Part shown: positions 34,319-43,094 of the stretch, piece after piece | Position numbering within the stretch: position 1 is the stretch's first letter | Layout: every line of letters begins with the position of its first letter | DNA from: Comamonas sp. lk | Lineage (GTDB): Bacteria; Pseudomonadota; Gammaproteobacteria; Burkholderiales; Burkholderiaceae_C | Assembly: GCF_900564145.1 (NCBI RefSeq) | Contig: NZ_UOOB01000001.1 | Location: 903,731-967,730 of the forward strand | Reading direction: 5' to 3' | Length of the DNA stretch: 64,000 nucleotides | Translations under genes and position numbers: made by a program | Notes under the pieces: generated by a model | Told to the model about the DNA's origin: nothing | The model's input: the letters and a program-made list of their open reading frames with translations, nothing else | The model's database searches: none

Positions 34319-36022
34319 ATGCTGCGCATCACCCTTGCCCAACTGAACTATATGGTGGGAGACATTGCCGGCAATATCCTGCGCATGACCGAGGCGGCCC
34401 AGCAGGCGGCCAAGGCGCAGGCGGATCTGCTGGTGTTCTCCGAGCTGTCGCTGTGCGGCTACTACCCCGGTGACATGCTCGATGAACCCAGCTTTTTGCA
34501 GCGGCTCGATGAGGGGTTGCAGCAGCTGCTGACGGCCACGCGCCAGTTTCCCGATCTGCACTGGGTGGTAGGTGCACCTACTCGCTCGCAAGGGCCGGGC
34601 AAGCCGCTGCACAACAGCCTGCTGGTCTTGAAGGATGGCGCAGTGCGCCTGCGCTACGACAAGCAGCTGCTGCCAACCTACAACATCTTTGACGAACGCC
34701 GCCACTTCGAGCCCGGTGCCGATACGGCCAAGGTGCTGCGAGTGGGCAACTGCCAGGTGGGCTTTCTGGTCTGTGAAGACGGCTGGAACGACCAGGGCGC
34801 GGACTACGCCACCAATCCTTTTTCGCGCATGGGCGATGCTGCACCCGACATGGTGGTCAGCATCAACGCCAGCCCCAGCCATCTGGGCAAGCGCGAGCAG
34901 CGCCATGAGGTGTTCAAGCAGGCGGCCGAGCGTCACAAGCTTTCCATCCTGTACGTGAACCAGGTGGGCGGGCAGGATCAGATCGTCTTCGACGGCGCCT
35001 CGTTTGTGGTGGAGCCCGGGCGTGGCGTGGTGTTCGAGGCCAAGCGCTTTGCCGAGGACCTGTGCACGCTGGAGCTGCGTGACGACGGCCGCTTTGTGCA
35101 GGCCGGCGGCCAGCCATTGGAGGCCGTGCCCGTGCAGGGTCTGCCCACCATGGAGTTCTACCGCCAGCAAATCGTGCTGGGCCTGCGCGATTACGCGCGT
35201 CGCTGCGGCTTCAAGCAGGTGGTGGTGGGCAGCTCGGGCGGTATTGATTCCGCACTCACGCTGGCGCTGGCCGTCGATGCGCTGGGGGCTGAGAACGTGG
35301 TGGGCATCACCATGCCGTCGCGCTATTCCTCGGCGGGTTCGGTCGATGACTCGGTGGAGCTGTGCCGCAATCTGGGCATCCAACTTTATGAACATCCGAT
35401 CAAGGATCTGGTCGATACCTATGCGCGCCAGTTCGAGGCCAGTTTTGGCGAGCCGCTCAAGGGGCTGGCGCTGGAGAATTTGCAGGCGCGTGCGCGCGGC
35501 ACTACGCTGATGGAGTTTTCCAACGCCTTTGGCCATTTGCTGCTGACCACGGGCAACAAATCCGAAGTCTCGGTGGGCTATTGCACGCTGTACGGCGACA
35601 CCAATGGTGGACTGGGTTTGCTGGGCGATCTGTACAAGACCGAGGTGTTCGAGCTGTCGCGCCATATCAATGCGCATGCCGGACGCGAGCTGATTCCGCA
35701 GGCCATCATTGACAAGCCACCATCGGCCGAACTGGCGCCGGGACAGAAAGACGAGGACAGCTTGCCGCCTTATGCGGTGCTGGATGAAATCCTCAAGTGG
35801 CAGATAGAGGGTCATCACCTGTCCAGCAGCGAATATGAACATGCTGCGCAATTTGTGGCTCAGCTCAAAACTCAGGCCGGCGGCCCTGAACTGATTGCAC
35901 GCGTGCAAAAGATGGTGTTTCGCAGCGAATACAAGCGCCGCCAGGCTCCGCCCATGCTGCGTGTGCGGCCGAGGGCATTTGGTACGGGCCGGCAAATGCC
36001 AATTGCTGCACACTACGAATAA
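34319..36022 (+). CDS. nadE: Glutamine-dependent NAD(+) synthetase
   Basis: NadE amidates nicotinate adenine dinucleotide to NAD with glutamine as nitrogen source. The start at 34319 follows AGGAG by 6 bases (567 residues); an ATG at 34301 overlapping the pncB stop is less likely. The N-terminal nitrilase-type amidase has its triad in FSELSLCGYYPGD (Glu), RYDKQLLPTYNIFDERRHF (Lys) and FLVCEDGWND (Cys). The C-terminal synthetase has the P-loop VVGSSGGIDSALTLALA. Confidence 0.97.
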   Translation: MLRITLAQLNYMVGDIAGNILRMTEAAQQAAKAQADLLVFSELSLCGYYPGDMLDEPSFLQRLDEGLQQLLTATRQFPDLHWVVGAPTRSQGPGKPLHNSLLVLKDGAVRLRYDKQLLPTYNIFDERRHFEPGADTAKVLRVGNCQVGFLVCEDGWNDQGADYATNPFSRMGDAAPDMVVSINASPSHLGKREQRHEVFKQAAERHKLSILYVNQVGGQDQIVFDGASFVVEPGRGVVFEAKRFAEDLCTLELRDDGRFVQAGGQPLEAVPVQGLPTMEFYRQQIVLGLRDYARRCGFKQVVVGSSGGIDSALTLALAVDALGAENVVGITMPSRYSSAGSVDDSVELCRNLGIQLYEHPIKDLVDTYARQFEASFGEPLKGLALENLQARARGTTLMEFSNAFGHLLLTTGNKSEVSVGYCTLYGDTNGGLGLLGDLYKTEVFELSRHINAHAGRELIPQAIIDKPPSAELAPGQKDEDSLPPYAVLDEILKWQIEGHHLSSSEYEHAAQFVAQLKTQAGGPELIARVQKMVFRSEYKRRQAPPMLRVRPRAFGTGRQMPIAAHYE

Positions 36023-36193
36023 GAGTGGTGGATAGAGCTCTGCTGGCGTTGTGGCCCCATCTAGTCGTCCTTGAGGCGCTGCCTGCGATGGAGCGCCCAG
36101 CCAAGGCCGCTACGCCGAGCTTTCTGCACCACTCAATACCTCACTTTCTGATATGCCCTCACGGGCGCTGATTTCTGTACGGGTTTCGCTCTC

Positions 36194-37357
36194 ATGCCTC
36201 AAGCCAGTTCTCACATTTCCAGCAAGCGCGTTCTCTCGGCTGCTCCCGAGACATTGCCCATCTCGCTGCCGCTGCACACCGCCGTGCTGATTGGTCGCTT
36301 TCAGCCTCTGCACAACGGCCATATGGCGCTGCTGCATGCGGCGCTCGAGCGCGCGCGCCAGGTGGTGGTAGTGTTGGGCAGTGCCTGGCAGGCCCCCAGC
36401 CCCAAGAACCCTTTCAGTTGGCAGGAGCGCGCGCAGATGCTGTGTGCTTCGCTATCCAAAGAGCAGGCCGATCGCGTGCACTGCGTGCCCGTGCGTGACT
36501 ATTACAACGAGCCACTATGGGTGCATGCCGTGCGTGATGCGGTGGGGGCGCTGGTGCCCGAAGGCGCCAGCGTGGCGCTGGTGGGTCACTTCAAGGATGC
36601 CAGCAGCAGTTATCTGGCCCGCTTTCCGGGCTGGGAGCTGATCAGCCTGCCTCGCCTGGGTCAGTTTGATGCCACGCCGCTGCGTGAGATTTATCTGGGT
36701 GAAGGCGGTTCGTCGCCTCAGACCATGGACGCGGCCCTGGCCAAGCTTGCTGACCAGATACCCGAAAGCACGCTGGCCTTTTTGCGCCGCTGGGCCCACA
36801 CGCCGCTGTATGCACGCATGCAAAAAGAGTGGCAGATGTTGCAGGCCTATAAAGAGGCTTGGTCCAAGGCGCCTTATGCGCCGGTGTTTGTGACCGTGGA
36901 CGCCTTGCTGCGCTGCCATGCCAGGGGCCAGGATCAGGTGCTGCTGATTCAGCGCGGCCATGCGCCCGGCCTGGGTCTCTGGGCGCTGCCCGGCGGTTTT
37001 CTGGAGCAGCGCGACAGCCTCTGGCAATCCTGCGTGCGCGAGCTGCGTGAGGAAACCTGTGCCACCGTGAGCGAAGCTGACCTGCTGGCCGCGCTGCAAG
37101 CCGTGCAAGTGTTTGACCATCCTGATCGCAGCCTGCGCGGGCGTACCATCACCCATGTGCACTACCTGGACCTGGGCATGCAGCCCAGCCTGCCGCCGGT
37201 GCAGGGTGCGGATGACGCCGCCCAGGCCCGCTGGGTGCCGGTGGCCGATCTGGCCCAGATGGAGGGCGAGTTCTTCGAGGACCACTTCCAGATCCTGTGC
37301 CAGTTTCTGCCCATCACGCTGGCGAACACGGATTCTCCGGCCCAACGGGTGGCCTGA
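36194..37357 (+). CDS. nadM: Bifunctional NMN adenylyltransferase / Nudix hydrolase (NadM-Nudix)
   Basis: The N-terminal half (to about residue 200) is a nucleotidyltransferase with IGRFQPLHNGHMALL, and joins NMN or NaMN to ATP. The C-terminal half is a Nudix hydrolase with an intact box, GGFLEQRDSLWQSCVRELREETCATV. This two-domain enzyme is known as NadM-Nudix (ADP-ribose pyrophosphatase). The 387-residue length fits. It is 171 bases after nadE, so it could be a separate unit. A disordered leader of about 28 residues precedes the first domain. Confidence 0.92.
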   Translation: MPQASSHISSKRVLSAAPETLPISLPLHTAVLIGRFQPLHNGHMALLHAALERARQVVVVLGSAWQAPSPKNPFSWQERAQMLCASLSKEQADRVHCVPVRDYYNEPLWVHAVRDAVGALVPEGASVALVGHFKDASSSYLARFPGWELISLPRLGQFDATPLREIYLGEGGSSPQTMDAALAKLADQIPESTLAFLRRWAHTPLYARMQKEWQMLQAYKEAWSKAPYAPVFVTVDALLRCHARGQDQVLLIQRGHAPGLGLWALPGGFLEQRDSLWQSCVRELREETCATVSEADLLAALQAVQVFDHPDRSLRGRTITHVHYLDLGMQPSLPPVQGADDAAQARWVPVADLAQMEGEFFEDHFQILCQFLPITLANTDSPAQRVA

Positions 37358-37373
37358 AACTCCTGAAAACATA

Positions 37374-37413
37374 GCTTCAAGCGCATGAAGAATATGGGCT
37401 TGAAGCCTTTTTT
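37374..37413 (+). terminator. Intrinsic terminator of nadM
   Basis: GCTTCAAGC (37374-37382) pairs with GCTTGAAGC (37398-37406), an inner CAT/ATG pair extends the stem, and six T follow. The inner sequence GCGCATGAAGAATATGGG also occurs almost unchanged at about 8572-8588. Confidence 0.8.
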
Positions 37414-37422
37414 ATTGAAATA

Positions 37423-37923
37423 ATGAGTGCTTTGAAGATTCGCCCCGCCGCCGAGCAGGACATAGACCTCATCCTGCAGTTTGTGCGGGAGCTGGCCATT
37501 TACGAAAAAGCCGAGCATGAGGTGCTGGCGACGCCCGACCATGTGCGCAATACCCTGTTTGGCGCGAACCCTGCCGTCTTTGGCCTGATCTGCGAGGTGG
37601 ATGCCAAGGCGATTGGCTTTGCCGTGTACTTCTTCAACTACTCGACCTGGCAGGGGCGCCATGGCCTGTATCTGGAAGACCTGTATGTCACGCCGGACGC
37701 CCGCGGCCATGGGGCCGGCAAGGCGCTGCTGCAACATCTGGCGCAGATTGCCGTGGACAAGGATTGCGGTCGCTTTGAGTGGAGCGTGTTGGACTGGAAT
37801 ACGCCGTCCATCGAGTTCTACGACAGCCTGGGTGCATTGCCGCAGAACGAGTGGATACGCTATCGCATGACAGGTGACGCGCTGCAGGCCCTGGCCGCTG
37901 GCGCACAGAAGCTGCCGGCCTGA
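37423..37923 (+). CDS. GNAT family N-acetyltransferase
   Basis: The 166-residue protein is a single GCN5-related acetyltransferase domain: IRPAAEQDIDLILQFVRELA at the start and the acetyl-CoA pyrophosphate loop in LEDLYVTPDARGHGAGKALLQHL (Q/RxxGxG/A pattern), then VLDWNTPSIEFYDSLGA. It resembles the diamine/spermidine acetyltransferase-like group, but the acceptor cannot be assigned. It lies alone between the nadM terminator and the H-NS-like gene. Confidence 0.88.
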   Translation: MSALKIRPAAEQDIDLILQFVRELAIYEKAEHEVLATPDHVRNTLFGANPAVFGLICEVDAKAIGFAVYFFNYSTWQGRHGLYLEDLYVTPDARGHGAGKALLQHLAQIAVDKDCGRFEWSVLDWNTPSIEFYDSLGALPQNEWIRYRMTGDALQALAAGAQKLPA

Positions 37924-38097
37924 CCCGGCAGGGTGCGATAGGCTCGTTCGTGCTTGTATACATTGCGGCCAAAATGTAAATACGCAGCTTCAACAGTGGA
38001 GCTTGGGTCTGCGTGGGCCACAATGATGGGTTTTGACACAAATTAACCGTCACCCCGAGGTGGCTGTTACAAAACTGACTCCTTGAGGATAGACCGG

Positions 38098-38385
38098 ATG
38101 CCAAGCTATCAAGAGCTGATTGCTCAAAAGAACGAACTGGACAAGCGCATCGAGCAGGCGCGCAACAGCGAATCCAAAGAAGCCCTGGCCACGATCAAGC
38201 AACTGATCGACACCTTTGGTTTCACGGCTCAGCAGGTATTTCCCTGGAAGCCTGAGGAAAAGAAAAAGGTTCAGGCCAAGTACTACGACCCTGAAAGCGG
38301 TGCCGTCTGGACAGGTCGCGGCAAGGCGCCCAAGTGGATAGACGGCAAGGACCGCAGCGAGTACGAAATCCAGGCTATGGCTTGA
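38098..38385 (+). CDS. H-NS family nucleoid-associated protein
   Basis: The 95-residue protein has an N-terminal coiled-coil-forming segment (IAQKNELDKRIEQARNSESKEAL) for oligomerisation and a C-terminal DNA-binding motif of the H-NS/BpH3 type (YYDPESGAVWTGRGKAPKW), in which GRGKAPKW is the AT-hook-like loop. Proteins like this silence A/T-rich and acquired DNA. The short linker and 95-residue length are normal for Burkholderiales. The start at 38098 follows GAGGA; the upstream ATG is not favoured. Confidence 0.93.
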   Translation: MPSYQELIAQKNELDKRIEQARNSESKEALATIKQLIDTFGFTAQQVFPWKPEEKKKVQAKYYDPESGAVWTGRGKAPKWIDGKDRSEYEIQAMA

Positions 38386-38404
38386 TTTCAGTGGCGTACA
38401 TGCA

Positions 38405-38434
38405 AAAAAAGGAAGGGTGACTCCCGTCCTTTTT
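38405..38434. terminator. Bidirectional intrinsic terminator after the H-NS-like gene
   Basis: An A run and GGA-GGG arm (about 38405-38417) pair with CCC-TCC and a T run (38423-38434), with one internal mismatch and a 5-base loop. It separates the H-NS-like gene from the convergent Cache-CheW gene. Confidence 0.8.
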
Positions 38435-38437
38435 GTT

Positions 38438-41017
38438 TTAGGCGCTGACGGTTTTCTGCAAAACCTGCAGCAAGTTAGCGGCATTGAGGCGCTGCACCAG
38501 CAACTGACCCTGGTTGGCCTTCACCAGCTTGTCTACCAGCATGCCAGCGCCTGCCATGGCGGGTGGGTCGATGATTTGCTCGGGAGCAAAACAGGCCACG
38601 CCTTGCAGGTCGCCCACCAGCAAACCCAGCTTGCGCCCGGAATGCTGAATCACGATCACCTGGCTTTGCGCGGTGATGCGGCTGGGCCGCGCTTTGAGCA
38701 GTGCGCAAAGATCGAACACCCAGACATAGCCGGCCACCGCCCCCTGGCTGTGCCGCGCCAATGTGCCCACGCAAAACGGCAGACGATTGGCAGAAACCGG
38801 AGCGATGGTGGAAGCCGGCAGGGCTTCGAGTACGCAAGCGGCGTCCAGTGCCATCAGATCCGCCTCGACAAAGAAGGTAGCCATTTCCTGCGCGCCCTGC
38901 TTGTGCTCTGAGGATGCCAGCGTCAGCGTGCGCCGCAGTACGGCAGCCGACGCGTCTGGCTGCACGGCCCCAAAAGACTGTATGGCGACGGCGAGAATGT
39001 CCTCGCGGTAACCGTCGCTGCGCTTGAACTCCCGGTAACCCGTGCCCGCGGTGGCGGCCACGATGCAGTACTGGCCACCATGCTCCGTGGCGCCGGCCCA
39101 GCTTTGGCCGCAGGCCAGCTTCAAAAGCTCCGGAGGCAAGTCCATGTGGCTGTTCACGGCATGGGTTGGATCGGTGGAGGCCATGACCCGGCCGAAGCGG
39201 TTCAGGTACAGCACGCGGGTGGGTAGGCTTTGCTGCACTGGCGCCGCACCATGAAGCATGGCGTGCAGTTCGCGCTGGGCATGAAACACCAGGCCTATAC
39301 CGCCCAGCACCTGCCCCTGGGGACTGCGTATGGCTGCATGATAGGCGTAGCTGGGCAGGCCATCGTTGTTCAGATCCTGTGCGCAGCAGGCCCAGGGCGT
39401 CACGTAATAAGCCTGAGGGCTGGGGAGCAACTGCACCTGGGCCAGTGTTTGGGCCTCGATCTGCATGCCAAGCAATGGATGCTCGCTTTCCTCAATATTC
39501 GCTCCCCATTGGCTGCAGGCCAAGATGCGGCCCGAGGCGTCGTACACAAAAATCTGGCTGTAAACGGTGTAGAGCTGATGGATATGCGTCAGCGTGCGGT
39601 TGGCCCGCTGCACCTGCTGGGCTGTTTCCGTACCGGTGCTGGCGGCTGCCAGCAACTGCGGCCACTGCGGGGACAGCGCCCACCAGCGGCAGTCATTGGC
39701 GCGTTCATAAAGATTGCGATCCAGCAAGTCCACCAGCAACTGGCTCAGCAGCATGTTGTCATGCAAGGCCGTGGCGATCACCGTGTCGTACAGCGTGCTG
39801 ATGGATTGGGAAAATACTTCGTTGGTGCGGGTGCCGGTTTCGCCAATCTGCTCCAGCACGGCTTGCAAACGGTCGCTGTCTTTTTGCTTGCCCGCCGTCA
39901 TGACCTGGCCATTCCAGACCACGCGGCGAATCGTGTCTGCCGCTGTGACGATGGCATGCAGCGGGGGGCAGAAGCGGCGGGCGTGCGTCAGCAGCCCATG
40001 TGCCACCTGCGGTGAGGTGTGGTGTTGCAAGGCATCACGGCCGGAAAAAGCCTGCTCCACTGGCGTCATGACAAGGGCCTTCCAGCCTTCAGGCCCCGGA
40101 TAGCCTTGGTAGCCTTGGGATGCTGCGGTCTGCACCAGATAGGTGCATCCTGCGTGAAGAAAGGTGCTGAACGCGCCACCCTGGTGCAGCGGCAAATGCT
40201 GCCCCAGGCCAATCCAGTGCGTATCGCTGCTGGCCAGTACTATTCCATCAGCATCCGTCAGCAAGGCAATCTGGGCGGCGGCCTGCGCGCTGCGGGGCTG
40301 GAAAATGCCTCGCATCTCGCCCTCAAAGTCAAACACCAGGCACAGCACAGCGGTCACTTCACCGGTGACCGGGTGAAACATGCGGTGGGAGTAGATCAAC
40401 GTCTGCCCATGGCCGGGGCGCAGGTCGGTGACGCCAAAGCTTTCCACATGAGATTTGCTTTGCAGCGTGCGGGCAATCAGCGGGTTGCGGCTGCGGGTGA
40501 TGGAGCTGTCTGCATCGGTTTGCGCCAGCACCCGGCCCTGCGGGTCGAGCAGCAAAATTGCGTCATACACCGTGTATTTGCTGCGATAGGCCTGCAGTCT
40601 TGCGCGTACAGAATCTGCATCCGGACCGGCGAGCCCGGCCACAAAGCGGCACAATTCTTCATCGGTGGCCAGAAAGCCTACATCGGCGGTGCGCTCGTAG
40701 AGATTACGCACCAGCGTATCAATCACATGGCGAGCGCGAGTGGCCAAGCCAGCCATGACGCCTGCGACCGATTGCTCCACCATGGACTGCACAAGATCGA
40801 GCTCCAGCTTTTCGAAGCCCTGCCGCGTGGCGGCCATCATGGGCAGCAGGGCGCGGGCCTCCTGCGGGCAGTTCATCTTGGCGCTGGCTTCAATCAGCCG
40901 CCACATCAGATTCAGTTCACGCAGCGAGCTTTCGCACTGGGTGACATGGCGCATATAGGGAATGAAAGCGTTGATCTGCAGCGAGTGGTCAAGGTTCGCG
41001 TTCGGGGGCGTTGTCAT
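38438..41017 (-). CDS. Large cytoplasmic protein with two Cache-like regions and a C-terminal CheW-like domain
   Basis: The frame gives 859 residues from the ATG at 41017 (MTTPPNANLDHS). No signal peptide or membrane helix is apparent. Two regions look alike: each begins with a helix reading L-x-RNLYER-x-x-D (VRNLYERTADVGFLATDEE near residue 100; LDRNLYERANDCRWW near residue 430) and continues with a Cache-like sensor (TVYDAILLLDPQGRVLAQTD; TVYSQIFVYDASGRILACS). The last 130 residues resemble CheW (VIVIQHSGRKLGLLVGDLQGVACF). There is no HAMP or methyl-accepting domain. It could couple a cytoplasmic ligand to a CheA array; ligand and pathway are unknown. No other chemotaxis gene lies in the window. 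Confidence 0.65.
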   Translation of the reverse strand: MTTPPNANLDHSLQINAFIPYMRHVTQCESSLRELNLMWRLIEASAKMNCPQEARALLPMMAATRQGFEKLELDLVQSMVEQSVAGVMAGLATRARHVIDTLVRNLYERTADVGFLATDEELCRFVAGLAGPDADSVRARLQAYRSKYTVYDAILLLDPQGRVLAQTDADSSITRSRNPLIARTLQSKSHVESFGVTDLRPGHGQTLIYSHRMFHPVTGEVTAVLCLVFDFEGEMRGIFQPRSAQAAAQIALLTDADGIVLASSDTHWIGLGQHLPLHQGGAFSTFLHAGCTYLVQTAASQGYQGYPGPEGWKALVMTPVEQAFSGRDALQHHTSPQVAHGLLTHARRFCPPLHAIVTAADTIRRVVWNGQVMTAGKQKDSDRLQAVLEQIGETGTRTNEVFSQSISTLYDTVIATALHDNMLLSQLLVDLLDRNLYERANDCRWWALSPQWPQLLAAASTGTETAQQVQRANRTLTHIHQLYTVYSQIFVYDASGRILACSQWGANIEESEHPLLGMQIEAQTLAQVQLLPSPQAYYVTPWACCAQDLNNDGLPSYAYHAAIRSPQGQVLGGIGLVFHAQRELHAMLHGAAPVQQSLPTRVLYLNRFGRVMASTDPTHAVNSHMDLPPELLKLACGQSWAGATEHGGQYCIVAATAGTGYREFKRSDGYREDILAVAIQSFGAVQPDASAAVLRRTLTLASSEHKQGAQEMATFFVEADLMALDAACVLEALPASTIAPVSANRLPFCVGTLARHSQGAVAGYVWVFDLCALLKARPSRITAQSQVIVIQHSGRKLGLLVGDLQGVACFAPEQIIDPPAMAGAGMLVDKLVKANQGQLLVQRLNAANLLQVLQKTVSA

Positions 41018-41023
41018 CTCAGG

Positions 41024-41039
41024 GTGCATGCGCATGCAC
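41024..41039. promoter_or_regulatory. 16-bp perfect palindrome upstream of the Cache-CheW gene
   Basis: GTGCATGC followed by its exact complement GCATGCAC, seven bases before the chosen start codon. It may be an operator, or simply coding DNA if translation starts at one of the two ATGs further upstream. Confidence 0.4.
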
Positions 41040-41277
41040 AGCAAGAGTCAGGCCTACTTGTAAGCAACAGTTGAACTTTGCTGGGCGACTGTAGAGCGTC
41101 GCTGATCTTTGCTTCTTGCTGACGTCAGGTCATCGCTTGGCATAAGTACTTACCCAGGATGGGTCATTGAAATTTCGCTCAAAAAGTGATCTGCCTCCTG
41201 GGCGTCGCTTGGGCTCAGGCGCGTGAAAGTATGTATTCAAGAAAAAGTTGGAAATTCGCAAAAATCAATGTAAAGAT

Positions 41278-41307
41278 TTGCTTACACAAAATACATTTAA
41301 GTATCAT
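41278..41307 (+). promoter_or_regulatory. Promoter-like sequence before tpsB
   Basis: TTGCTT (41278-41283), 18-base spacer, TATCAT (41302-41307), in an A/T-rich stretch about 30 bases before the transporter start. Confidence 0.45.
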
Positions 41308-41336
41308 TTGGCCGATTCGATCTAAATCCATTGGCC

Positions 41337-43070
41337 ATGTCGCGTCTATCAAACCTCTGCCGTGTCGCAGTCTTTTCCCCGTCTTCCTTGCAGTTGCGTG
41401 CTGGTTTCGCCGTCATGGCTTTGACATTGACTGCAGGTCCGGTGGCTGCGCAAAGTCAAGTTCCCAGGTTGCCGCCCGCCGCAGAACCGGGACGTCAATT
41501 GCCTCAACCCGTTGTGCCAGAACCTACGCTTGGCAAAGCGCCGGTGCAGGTACAGCAGGGCAACGCAGCGGAAGCTCCAGCGGGTGCGGAAAAACTACAG
41601 TTCACATTGACGGAGATGCAAGTGGAGGGAGTTGCCCACTATCCCGTCGACGTCTTGCGCTCGTTCTACGCGAACCTGATTGGCAAGACGATCAGCGTGG
41701 CCGACGCCTTCAAAGTGGCCAGCGACATCGAGCTGCTCTATCGCAATGACGGCTACGTCACCACGCGGGTCATCGTGCCCGAGCAAACCGTTGCAGATGG
41801 CCGTTTTCATATCAGGGTCGTCGAGGGCTATATCTCCGAAGTGCAATACGACGGCGATATCGGTCCTGCCCGGGCGGCGGTCGAGAAACTGGTGCAGAGG
41901 CTGGTCGGCGTCCGCCCAGTCAACATAGACCAGGTCGAGCGCCAACTGCTTTTGGCCAATGACCTGAACGGCCTCAAGGTGCGCGCTTTGCTGGAAGCCT
42001 CATCCAAGGAGGTCGGGGGATCGGTCTTGAAAGTGCAAAGCGAGCGCAAACCGGTGGACGCGCGGCTGGGTATTGACAATCGTGCTTCGCCCTACCTGGG
42101 CTGGAGCGAATTGAATGGCCAGATCGCGCTGAACTCATTTGGCGCGCGAGCCGACAGCCTGAACTTGACTGCTCGCCTGGGCCTTCCTGTCTACCGCAGC
42201 AAGGCGGTGGGCGCCAATTACGACATGCTGCTCTCCGACAGCGGCATGACCCTCGGCCTTGCGGCCAATTTCGTCAAAAGCGAGCCAGGGCGCGACTTAG
42301 CGCGCCTGAACATTGCCAGCGAAGTGCAGGCCTATGCAGCCACACTGACCTATCCGCTGATCCGTTCGCGTCTGCAGAATTTGCGCGCTTTCGGCACCTT
42401 GGATATTCGCAATGTGAAATCTGATATCTCCGACATGCCTTTCACGCGCGACCGTCTGCGTGTGCTGCGTCTTGGCATGAGCTATGAGCGCACGGACAGC
42501 TGGAATGGCATCACCGCCATGCGCGGTACTTTGCATCAGGGCTTGAATGGGATGGGTGCCACGAAGGAGGGCGCGGAGCTGGCTTCGCGCGCCAAGGGGC
42601 GCCCGGATTTTCTGAAGTTCTCTGTTGAACTCACCCGTCTGCAACAGCTCTCGGAACGTGTCAGTCTGATGGCCACCTTCGCGGGACAGTACAGCGCGAG
42701 TCCATTGTTGGCCAGCGAAGAATTCGCTTTGGGCGGTCGCAACTTCGGGCGTGGCTATGACGAAGGCGAAATGTCGGCCGACTCGGGCCTTGCGGGTTCG
42801 TTGGAGCTGCGCTATGCAATCTCTTCAGATCAGTTTCTCTCGCGCGGTGCACATGTCTATTCCTTTGTGGACGGTGGCCGTATCTGGTCACGCAGCGTGA
42901 GCGCACCGCTTACGCGGGCAACGCTCTCTTCTTTGGGGGTGGGATTGCGTGCCAACCTGAGCAAGAACCTCTATGCAACTCTCGAAGTTGCAAAACCCAT
43001 GAGCGCGAATGTCCTGACCCAAGGCAACAAAAATCCGCGCGTGTTCTTCAGCCTCTCGGCACAGTACTAA
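41337..43070 (+). CDS. Two-partner secretion outer-membrane transporter (TpsB, ShlB/FhaC/HecB family)
   Basis: The 577-residue protein would export the large exoprotein encoded next to it. It has a signal peptide (hydrophobic part FAVMALTLTAGPVAA), a Pro/Gln-rich linker, two POTRA-type domains (FTLTEMQVEGVAHYPVDVL and ADGRFHIRVVEGYISEVQYDG) and a C-terminal 16-strand barrel with the family motifs FALGGRNFGRGYDEGEMS (the RGY loop) and VYSFVDGGRIWSR, ending in FSLSAQY. The start at 41337 is the first ATG in frame. Its stop is 24 bases before the tpsA start, so the pair is one operon. Confidence 0.94.
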   Translation: MSRLSNLCRVAVFSPSSLQLRAGFAVMALTLTAGPVAAQSQVPRLPPAAEPGRQLPQPVVPEPTLGKAPVQVQQGNAAEAPAGAEKLQFTLTEMQVEGVAHYPVDVLRSFYANLIGKTISVADAFKVASDIELLYRNDGYVTTRVIVPEQTVADGRFHIRVVEGYISEVQYDGDIGPARAAVEKLVQRLVGVRPVNIDQVERQLLLANDLNGLKVRALLEASSKEVGGSVLKVQSERKPVDARLGIDNRASPYLGWSELNGQIALNSFGARADSLNLTARLGLPVYRSKAVGANYDMLLSDSGMTLGLAANFVKSEPGRDLARLNIASEVQAYAATLTYPLIRSRLQNLRAFGTLDIRNVKSDISDMPFTRDRLRVLRLGMSYERTDSWNGITAMRGTLHQGLNGMGATKEGAELASRAKGRPDFLKFSVELTRLQQLSERVSLMATFAGQYSASPLLASEEFALGGRNFGRGYDEGEMSADSGLAGSLELRYAISSDQFLSRGAHVYSFVDGGRIWSRSVSAPLTRATLSSLGVGLRANLSKNLYATLEVAKPMSANVLTQGNKNPRVFFSLSAQY

Positions 43071-43094
43071 GCCGCGACATAGAAGAGATCAACC

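Larger units (their letters stand above)
41018..41336. other. Divergent control region between the Cache-CheW gene and tpsB
   Basis: This 319-base gap is clearly A/T-rich over its right half. It contains a 16-bp perfect palindrome next to the Cache-CheW start, a promoter-like pair before tpsB, and no further gene that I can support. The A/T richness could make it a target for the H-NS-like protein (inference). Confidence 0.5.

Noticed and set aside
36110..36337. A short minus-strand frame before nadM
   Set aside because: It overlaps the nadM start region and has no recognisable features.
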